From the NCBI GenBank assembly GCA_036620675.1, contig JAZHEE010000001.1: a DNA stretch of 64,000 bases; one strand, written 5' to 3'. Both the position numbers and the translations under genes were made by a program. The stretch comes from Jejubacter sp036620675. Its GTDB lineage: Bacteria; Pseudomonadota; Gammaproteobacteria; Enterobacterales; Enterobacteriaceae. Below the pieces are notes generated by a model. The model was not told the DNA's origin. It was given only the letters and a program-made list of their open reading frames with translations, and made no database searches. This document shows positions 59,111-64,000 of the stretch, piece by piece. Each line of letters begins with the position of its first letter. The stretch's first letter is position 1.

Positions 59111-59818
59111 TTAGCGACGGTTGCCGAAAATACGCAGCAGCATCAGGAACAGGTTGATAAAGTCCAGATAGAGGGTCAGCGCCCCCAGAATGGAGTATCT
59201 GCGCATCTGGGCCTTATCCCGGGTATCGATCTGCTCGCCAAGGTTCTTCAGCTTCTGGGTATCATAGGCCGTCAGCCCCACGAAGATCAGCACCCCGATA
59301 TAGGTAATGGCCCACATCAGCGGCGTGCTTTTAAGCCACAGATTCACCAGCGACGCCAGAATCAGGCCAATCAGCCCCATAAACAGCAGGCTGCCCATTT
59401 TGCTCAGATCGCGCTGGGTGGTGTAACCGTAGAGGCTCATGGCGCCGAACATACCGCCGGTCACCATAAAGGTACTGGCGATGGACGAATAAGTGTAGAC
59501 CAGGAAGATGCTGGAGAAGGTCAGCCCGGTAAGCGCCGAATAGAGCATAAACAGAGCGGTAGCGACGCCGGGACTGAGCTTATGCACCAGCCCGGAAAGC
59601 ACAAACACCAGCGCCAGCTGAGCGATAATCAGCCCGAAGAAGATAAACTTGCCGGAAAAGATATACATCATCAGTTCCGGCGTATTAGCGGCATACCAGG
59701 CGACAAAGCCGGTCAGCAGCAGGCCACAGGTCATCCAGCCATAGACCTGCGCCATATAGGTTTGCAGGCGGCTGCCCTGTTGAACGATGGTCGAATCAGA
59801 ACGTGGATATCGATCCAT
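59111..59818 (-). CDS. ybhL: YbhL, BAX inhibitor-1-like membrane protein
   Basis: 235 residues (E. coli 234). Seven predicted membrane segments of the BI-1/TMBIM family, starting MDRYPRSDSTIVQQGSRLQT, with GLTFSSIFLVYT, SLYGYTTQRDLSKMGS, GVLIFVGLTAYDTQKL (family aspartates) and the C-terminal YLDFINLFLMLLRIFG. Possibly a pH-sensitive calcium leak channel as in other members; role in E. coli is not firm. ybhM, next to it in E. coli, is missing. Confidence 0.94.
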   Translation of the reverse strand: MDRYPRSDSTIVQQGSRLQTYMAQVYGWMTCGLLLTGFVAWYAANTPELMMYIFSGKFIFFGLIIAQLALVFVLSGLVHKLSPGVATALFMLYSALTGLTFSSIFLVYTYSSIASTFMVTGGMFGAMSLYGYTTQRDLSKMGSLLFMGLIGLILASLVNLWLKSTPLMWAITYIGVLIFVGLTAYDTQKLKNLGEQIDTRDKAQMRRYSILGALTLYLDFINLFLMLLRIFGNRR

Positions 59819-59884
59819 GATGGTTCCTCACTCTATAAAATTACCCTTGGGATCTTAAGATTAACACATCCGCCAGGCAGAGGA

Positions 59885-60337
59885 TCACCAACGTTCGGCG
59901 GCCTGCTGGTCGCTGCCTTTGGCTTCGACCCAACGCTCCCCTTCCGGCGTGGCTTCCCGTTTCCAGAACGGCGCCCGGGTTTTCAGGTAATCCATAATAA
60001 ATTCAGCGGCCTCAAAGGCCTGGCTGCGATGAGCGCCGGTCACGCCGACAAAGACTATCTCGTCGCCGGGCCACAGTTCGCCGATGCGGTGAATCACCGT
60101 CACCCGCTGCAGCGGCCAGCGTTCGCGCGCTTCAACCACGATCTCCGCCAGCGCCTTTTCGGTCATTCCGGGGTAATGCTCCAGGGTCAGCGCGCTGACG
60201 CTGTCGCCCAGGTTATGGTTACGCACCTTGCCGGTAAAGGTCACGACGGCGCCATCGGTGTCGCAGCCCGCCAGCCACTGATACTCTTCGCCAACGTTGA
60301 AGCCGTCGCGGCCCACGCGAATTCGGGTATTCTGCAT
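59885..60337 (-). CDS. moaE: MoaE, large subunit of molybdopterin synthase
   Basis: 150 residues, as in E. coli. Conserved GAVVTFTGKVRNHNLGDSV, LEHYPGMTEKAL, HRIGELWPGDEIVFVGV and the catalytic TRAPFWKREATPEG (lysines near 119 and 126). It transfers sulfur from MoaD-thiocarboxylate to cyclic pyranopterin monophosphate. Last gene of moaABCDE; the moaD stop lies four bases upstream. Confidence 0.96.
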   Translation of the reverse strand: MQNTRIRVGRDGFNVGEEYQWLAGCDTDGAVVTFTGKVRNHNLGDSVSALTLEHYPGMTEKALAEIVVEARERWPLQRVTVIHRIGELWPGDEIVFVGVTGAHRSQAFEAAEFIMDYLKTRAPFWKREATPEGERWVEAKGSDQQAAERW

Positions 60338-60341
60338 CGCC

Positions 60342-60587
60342 TTAACCCCCTGTCACCGGCGGAAAGAAGGCGACTTCATCGCCGTCGCGCAGCGGATGGG
60401 TAACAGGCACCAGAGTCTGGTTAACCGCGCAGAGCAGCTTGCCGGATTCCAGCGCCAGCGCCCAGCGGTCGCCGCGTTCGACAAGGACACGACGCAGGGA
60501 TTCCACATCGGCGAACTCCCCCTCCAGATTCAGGCTGTCGCAGTTCACCAGTTCGCGCACCTGGGCAAAAAAGAGTACGTTAATCAT
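60342..60587 (-). CDS. moaD: MoaD, small sulfur-carrier subunit of molybdopterin synthase
   Basis: 81 residues, as in E. coli, from ATG 60587 (MINVLFFAQVREL). Ubiquitin-like beta-grasp fold ending in the required di-glycine (FFPPVTGG), which MoeB adenylates before thiocarboxylation. Overlaps moaC by eight bases. A longer frame upstream lies within moaC and is not used. Confidence 0.96.
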   Translation of the reverse strand: MINVLFFAQVRELVNCDSLNLEGEFADVESLRRVLVERGDRWALALESGKLLCAVNQTLVPVTHPLRDGDEVAFFPPVTGG

Positions 60588-61065
60588 GTTGTTCCACCCT
60601 AAAATCACCGGATTTTCCGCCGCTTTTGGCCAGCAGGCGCACCGGGCCAATAACCATATCTTTCTGCACCGCTTTACACATATCGTAGATGGTCAGCGCC
60701 GCCACCGACGCGGCGGTCAGAGCCTCCATCTCTACGCCGGTTTTGCCGCTCAGGCGACACAGGGCTTCGATACGTACCCGGTTATGTTCCGGTTCGGCGC
60801 AGAGAGCCACTTCCACTTTGCTCAGCAGCAGCGGGTGGCACAGCGGAATCAGCTCCCAGGTACGCTTGGCGGCCTGGATCCCGGCGATACGCGCGGTAGC
60901 GAACACGTCGCCTTTATGGTGCTGTCCGTCGACTATCATCGCCAGGGTTTCCGGGCGCATGGTGACAAAGGCTTCGGCGCGCGCTTCACGGGTGGTTTCC
61001 GCCTTTGCGGAGACGTCCACCATATGCGCTTCGCCGGACTGATTAATATGGGTCAGTTGCGACAT
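60580..61065 (-). CDS. moaC: MoaC, cyclic pyranopterin monophosphate synthase
   Basis: 161 residues, as in E. coli. Starts MSQLTHINQSGEAHMVDVSAK; conserved KGDVFATARIAGIQAAKRTWELIPLCHPL in parts and EALTAASVAALTIYDMCKAVQKDM (active-site Asp and Lys) are present. It acts after MoaA, converting the GTP-derived intermediate to cPMP. Two bases separate it from the moaB stop. Confidence 0.96.
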   Translation of the reverse strand: MSQLTHINQSGEAHMVDVSAKAETTREARAEAFVTMRPETLAMIVDGQHHKGDVFATARIAGIQAAKRTWELIPLCHPLLLSKVEVALCAEPEHNRVRIEALCRLSGKTGVEMEALTAASVAALTIYDMCKAVQKDMVIGPVRLLAKSGGKSGDFRVEQHD

Positions 61066-61067
61066 CG

Positions 61068-61580
61068 TTAGCTCTTAAGGTGCGGATGGAAATTACAGGG
61101 GCGGTTACGGGCATCAAGCTGGGCCGCGATAATTTTTTCCCAGGCGGTGCGGCAGGCCCTGGTCGAACCCGGCATTGCGAAGAGAAGCGTCCGGTTGGCG
61201 ATACCGGCAATGGCGCGCGACTGCAGCGTCGCGGTGCCGATCTCTTCAAAAGAGAGCATCCGGAACAGTTCGCCAAACCCGGTCACTTCACGGTCGAACA
61301 GCGGCAGCAGCGCTTCCGGCGCCTGATCGCCGTCGGTAAAACCGGTTCCGCCGTTAATCAGCACGACCTGAATGTTTTCGTCGGCAATCCAGGCGGACAC
61401 CTGAGCGCGAATGGCGTAGCGGTTCTCTTTAACGATGGCTTTCGCCACCACCTGATGGCCGGCCTCCAGGGCCGCATCGCGCAGATAGTGGCCGGAGGTA
61501 TCATCATCTTCGCCGCGTCGGCTGGAAATGGTTAATACGGCGATGCGCGCCGCAATAAACTCTGCGCTTACCTTACTCAT
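61068..61580 (-). CDS. moaB: MoaB, molybdenum cofactor biosynthesis protein B
   Basis: 170 residues, as in E. coli. MogA/MoaB fold with LTISSRRGEDDDTSGHYLRD and VLINGGTGFTDGDQAPEAL and FAMPGSTRACRTAWEKII. MoaB homologues adenylate molybdopterin in some organisms; in E. coli its need is unclear as MogA does this. Lies between moaA (76-base gap) and moaC. Confidence 0.95.
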   Translation of the reverse strand: MSKVSAEFIAARIAVLTISSRRGEDDDTSGHYLRDAALEAGHQVVAKAIVKENRYAIRAQVSAWIADENIQVVLINGGTGFTDGDQAPEALLPLFDREVTGFGELFRMLSFEEIGTATLQSRAIAGIANRTLLFAMPGSTRACRTAWEKIIAAQLDARNRPCNFHPHLKS

Positions 61581-61656
61581 TTTTATTCTCCTTAATTACG
61601 GAGCTGTACGCCCGCCCCGTCAGGCTCCGGCTGTTCGGTACGACACTGCCCGCGGT

Positions 61657-62646
61657 TCAGCCGCCGATATATGAAAGATTATTCGTTATGCCGGTATGAC
61701 CGTCATGCAGGAAATGGGTCTGCTTTTTATGGGCCAGCGCGCGTTCGATACGCGAGCGCAGCTCGTCCTGATGGCGGTCGTCGGCCAGCAGATCGCGCAG
61801 CGCAATGCCGCCATCGCCGAACAGGCACAGATGCAGATTTCCGATGGATGACACGCGCAGCCGGTTGCAGCTGGCGCAAAAGTCCTTCTCGTAGGGCATG
61901 ATCAGGCCGATCTGTCCGGCGTAGTCAGGGTGGCAGAAGACCTGGGCCGGGCCATCGCTGCGGCTGCGAATCTGATGGATCCAGCCGCGTCTTAACAGTT
62001 CGTCGCGCAGCACCGAGCCGGAGATATGGTGCTTGCGGAACAGCTCCCCCCCTTCGCCGGTTTCCATCAGTTCAATAAAGCGCAGTTGGATCGGCCGCGA
62101 CTGAATCCAGTCCAGGAAGGTGTCGAGCTGATGATGATTAACGTCGCGCATCAGTACGGTGTTGACCTTCACCCGCTCGAAGCCCGCGTCGAAGGCGGCA
62201 TCGATACCGGCCATCACCTGGTCGAACTTATCCTGGCCGGTAATGGCGTGAAACTGACGGGCGTCCAGGCTGTCCAGGCTGACGTTGATGGCGGTCAGTC
62301 CCGCATCGCGCCAGGCGCAGACGTCGCGCGCCATGCGATAGCCGTTGGTGGTAACAGCTATCTGACGCACTGCCGGATTTTCCGCGACGGCGGCCACAAT
62401 ATCGGTAAAGTCGCGGCGCAGGGTCGGCTCCCCGCCGGTCAGGCGTACTTTTTCGGTGCCCAGCGCGGCAAAAGCGCGGGTGACGCGGCGAATCTCGTCG
62501 AGGCTCAGAAAGCCCTTATTGGTGACGCCATGGGGGCGATATCCGTCCGGCAGGCAGTAAGTGCAGCGGAAGTTGCAGACATCGGTAATTGAGAGGCGCA
62601 GATAGTAAAATTTACGCTCAAACGCGTCGGTAAGTTGAGTGACCAT
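61657..62646 (-). CDS. moaA: MoaA, GTP 3',8-cyclase (radical SAM)
   Basis: 329 residues, as in E. coli, from ATG 62646 (MVTQLTDAFERKFYYLRLS). N-terminal radical SAM cluster CNFRCTYC (C24, C28, C31), S-adenosylmethionine motif LTGGEPTLRRD, a second C-terminal cluster (FCASCNRLR and LHLCLFG; Cys near 257, 261 and 275), ending in the conserved GG. It starts molybdopterin synthesis from GTP. A GTG two codons earlier is not needed. The leader carries a probable molybdenum-cofactor riboswitch. Confidence 0.97.
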   Translation of the reverse strand: MVTQLTDAFERKFYYLRLSITDVCNFRCTYCLPDGYRPHGVTNKGFLSLDEIRRVTRAFAALGTEKVRLTGGEPTLRRDFTDIVAAVAENPAVRQIAVTTNGYRMARDVCAWRDAGLTAINVSLDSLDARQFHAITGQDKFDQVMAGIDAAFDAGFERVKVNTVLMRDVNHHQLDTFLDWIQSRPIQLRFIELMETGEGGELFRKHHISGSVLRDELLRRGWIHQIRSRSDGPAQVFCHPDYAGQIGLIMPYEKDFCASCNRLRVSSIGNLHLCLFGDGGIALRDLLADDRHQDELRSRIERALAHKKQTHFLHDGHTGITNNLSYIGG

Positions 62647-62654
62647 GTACACCT

Positions 62655-62790
62655 TTCCAGATATCGGGAGATGCAGTCATTTCTTCCTGCACCCTGGTGG
62701 CCCGGAGCCACGGCCTGAGCGCCGTATCCTTGTGACTTAGGCGGCAAAGGCTTGAGTGTGTTCCTCATTGAGGATGCTGTGTCGTTACAG
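62655..62790 (-). promoter_or_regulatory. Probable molybdenum-cofactor (Moco) riboswitch in the moaA leader
   Basis: The moaA leader of about 140 bases contains, reading on the minus strand, ATCCTCAATGAGGAACACAC, CTCAAGCC, GCCGTGGCTCCGGGCCACC and GAAATGACTGCATCTCCCG, which I recognise from the Moco RNA motif of enterobacterial moaA leaders. Two short self-complementary pieces (CCTCAATGAGG and GGC...GCC) are visible. In E. coli this RNA blocks translation of moaA when the cofactor is abundant. The fold was not computed. Confidence 0.8.
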
Positions 62791-62795
62791 AAGCG

Positions 62796-62825
62796 ATAGT
62801 AGCGGTAATTTTCGCTTTTCGCCAA
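62796..62825 (-). promoter_or_regulatory. Candidate moaA promoter
   Basis: On the minus strand TTGGCG (62825-62820) and TACTAT (62801-62796) are separated by 18 bases, placing +1 near 62789, just at the start of the riboswitch-like leader. The ModE palindrome would then be centred near -59. Confidence 0.55.
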
Positions 62826-62835
62826 CTGCCTCTTT

Positions 62836-62859
62836 CGCTATATAGTTTTATATATAGCG
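62836..62859. promoter_or_regulatory. ModE binding site upstream of moaA
   Basis: CGCTATATA-gtttta-TATATAGCG, a perfect 9-bp inverted repeat with a six-base spacer, fits the ModE consensus (CGnTATATA-N6-8-TAtATAnCG). In E. coli molybdate-bound ModE activates moaABCDE from such a site. Confidence 0.88.
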
Positions 62860-62909
62860 TTAATATTCAACACGTTGACGACAGGATACGTCAAAATCAC
62901 GCTTTTGCC

Positions 62910-62923
62910 TTGATATACATCAT
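62910..62923. promoter_or_regulatory. Candidate FNR site upstream of moaA
   Basis: TTGATATACATCAT matches the FNR consensus TTGAT-N4-ATCAA at nine of ten positions. It is centred about 130 bases upstream of the inferred moaA start point. In E. coli moa expression rises without oxygen through FNR. Confidence 0.55.
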
Positions 62924-63479
62924 TATCTCCTGCAGCGCCCGGTCAACGCAAAGTGCCACCGGCGTTTGGCGTGTGCAGAGAGCGTTCTTCCCGGACGAGC
63001 AGTTTTTAGTCACCGGCTATGCCACCCATGCCATTGCCCCAGGTGGCTATGCCTCTCCCTCTACAGGTCAGATATAGTCCGAACAAAAACTCACGAAATC
63101 ACTACTCCTTTGCCTGCTTTATTTTACCGCTATGTGCAATGGCTGCTTTGTGCCAAGAGTGGGCGTTACTGGCATTATGAGTACCTACATTTATGAAAGA
63201 AAGTATGAATGCAATACTTGTTTAAAATTACATTACGACATCTAAAAGTTCGTATATCGAAATTATTTACATATAAACTAATAAGAACTAAAATATTCAA
63301 AAGATTGTTTTCAATATTGGCATTTGTATATTTGGCTTGTACTCGCTTACATTCTTTTCTGTATGGTCTATACAGCATATCTCTAGTTTTATAGTTAAGC
63401 CTGTTAAAAGTCAGGATTAACTAACAATGAGTGGCTTAATTCAGTCTGAACCTACAGTAAAGATATCGGAAACTATAAG
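62924..63479. other. AT-rich intergenic DNA right of moaA
   Basis: Over 550 bases without a supported gene. Open frames at 62966-63196 and 63209-63394 lack recognisable content; the second is AT-rich and basic (KITLRHLKVRISKLF). In E. coli yvcK (ybhK) lies here, and it is absent up to the window edge. Base composition falls sharply after about 63180, which fits imported DNA. Confidence 0.5.
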
Positions 63480-63806
63480 CTACCGGTTGCGCAGGTTTAT
63501 ACTTATTCCTGAATGCACTATAACTAGCCCTGTAGGATCAAGTCTATACTCATGAGCATCTTTTTTACTTGTCCGATGTTTAAAGTGCGCATAACCATTA
63601 GTGCCATTAATGCAACCAATCATGGAACGATCATATAGCTCTTGCAGTAATTTTACAGATGACAAGTTTACACAATTGTTTTCTATAAATTCAACAGCTT
63701 CCGAATAAGTACAGTCATACTTCTGTAAGTATCCCGTATAATCGTGCCATTCACATTTAGAGAGCCTCCGGCATATGGCCTCTGTCAATAACATCAATGA
63801 GTGCAT
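63480..63806 (-). CDS. Hypothetical 108-residue protein of an AT-rich island
   Basis: Starts MHSLMLLTEAICRRLSKCEW; one base separates nothing: the TAA of the preceding membrane-protein frame directly abuts its ATG, so translation could be coupled. The C-terminal half (LLQELYDRSMIGCINGTNG and LDPTGLVIVHSGISINLRNR) faintly recalls the tail of some P-loop ATPase-associated defence proteins (the YDRSxIG...VVH pattern); I would not assign a function on this. A frame shifted by one base reads GTAYGRDQALNALIDVIDRG then HMPEAL into the same region, so the true N-terminus may be frameshifted and the gene broken. Codon use is AT-rich and unlike moa. Confidence 0.45.
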   Translation of the reverse strand: MHSLMLLTEAICRRLSKCEWHDYTGYLQKYDCTYSEAVEFIENNCVNLSSVKLLQELYDRSMIGCINGTNGYAHFKHRTSKKDAHEYRLDPTGLVIVHSGISINLRNR

Positions 63807-64000
63807 TTAACGCCTGATCCCTGCCATATGCCGTGCCTCTATTTTTAGTTGCTTACGCCATACCCGGTTATGCAACATCAGGGCTATTGACCGATAGAAC
63901 ATCGACGAATTCATCCACATAATATTCAGACCAAAAAATATCAGCCCTAAAACAGACGTTATCTGCGGCGTGTAATTGTCAACAACACCGAATAAAAATG
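63807..64000 (-). CDS. C-terminal end of a membrane protein (runs off the right edge)
   Basis: An open frame without interruption from the right edge to a TAA at 63807-63809, 63 codons: it contains TSVLGLIFFGLNIMWMN, a membrane segment, and a basic C-terminus (HNRVWRKQLKIEARHMAGIRR). The start is outside the window. It ends immediately before the next ATG. No family is recognisable from this fragment. Another frame across the same bases also looks protein-like (VCFRADIFWSEYYVDEFVDV then a stop), so the choice of frame is uncertain. Confidence 0.35.
   Translation of the reverse strand, partial: FLFGVVDNYTPQITSVLGLIFFGLNIMWMNSSMFYRSIALMLHNRVWRKQLKIEARHMAGIRR

Noticed and set aside
62966..63394. 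Two short plus-strand frames right of moaA
   Set aside because: They lack start signals and recognisable content; the second is a low-complexity AT-rich frame.

Overview
The window is chromosomal DNA of an enterobacterium (Enterobacteriaceae). Nearly every gene is recognisable as the counterpart of a gene in the Escherichia coli region that runs from nfsA through dacC, gsi, moeAB, ompX, glnHPQ, dinG and ybh to moaA. The order and orientations are conserved, but the coding DNA is GC-rich and many E. coli neighbours are absent (grxA, rcdA, ybjH, bssR, yliEF, fsaA/pflFG, ybiR, opgE, ybiO, fiu, ybiA, ybhM). This points to a relative of Enterobacter, Klebsiella or Cedecea rather than E. coli; the genus cannot be fixed from this window.

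Layout. 1-5706: 5' end of nfsA, ybjC, ybjM, ybjL, the sigma-E sRNA gene rybB, then an apparent operon ybjJ - csaA-like - ybjI. 5716-12514: mdfA, two adjacent PAP2 phosphatases (the second is ybjG), deoR, dacC, gstB, yliI. 12676-18510 is an accessory zone: an exported ClpP-fold protein, two decapitated copies of the rimO 5' end with a membrane-protein/DUF1493 gene pair between them, the intact but chimeric rimO, and a palindrome-rich noncoding repeat with a 122-bp tandem array. 18525-24792: glutathione importer gsiABCD with iaaA. 25006-27001: moeAB. 26992-32029: a LacI-type regulator, an MFS carrier and a GH31 glycosidase, a sugar-use cassette. 32079-40870: ybiT, ldtB, mntR, the small-protein gene mntS, ompX, rhtA, dps, glnHPQ. 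40889-43547: rlmF, a flavin reductase-like gene and two YhcN-family small exported proteins. 43585-45080: an ERIC element and two more copies of the palindromic repeat. 45125-59103: ybiB-dinG, rhlE, cecR-ybhGFSR, ybhQ, ybhP-clsB-ybhN. 59111-62646: ybhL and moaABCDE. The right edge (about 62924-64000) is AT-rich foreign-looking DNA where yvcK would be expected.

The genes cover envelope upkeep (dacC, ldtB, ybjG, clsB, ompX, RybB), nutrient import (gln, gsi, sugar cassette), drug efflux (mdfA, ybhGFSR), molybdenum cofactor synthesis (moaA-E, moeAB), manganese control (mntR/mntS) and stress or DNA repair (dps, dinG, nfsA). Regulatory sites visible in the sequence include a sigma-E promoter, MntR boxes, a CecR palindrome, paired LacI-type operators, and a ModE site, a probable FNR site and a probable molybdenum-cofactor riboswitch ahead of moaA.

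The least explained signals are (i) a noncoding repeat family of about 610 bp, bounded by inverted repeats and rich in conserved long stems, present in three copies at two loci; (ii) serial insertion scars in the rimO 5' end; and (iii) the truncated AT-rich gene pair at the right edge.
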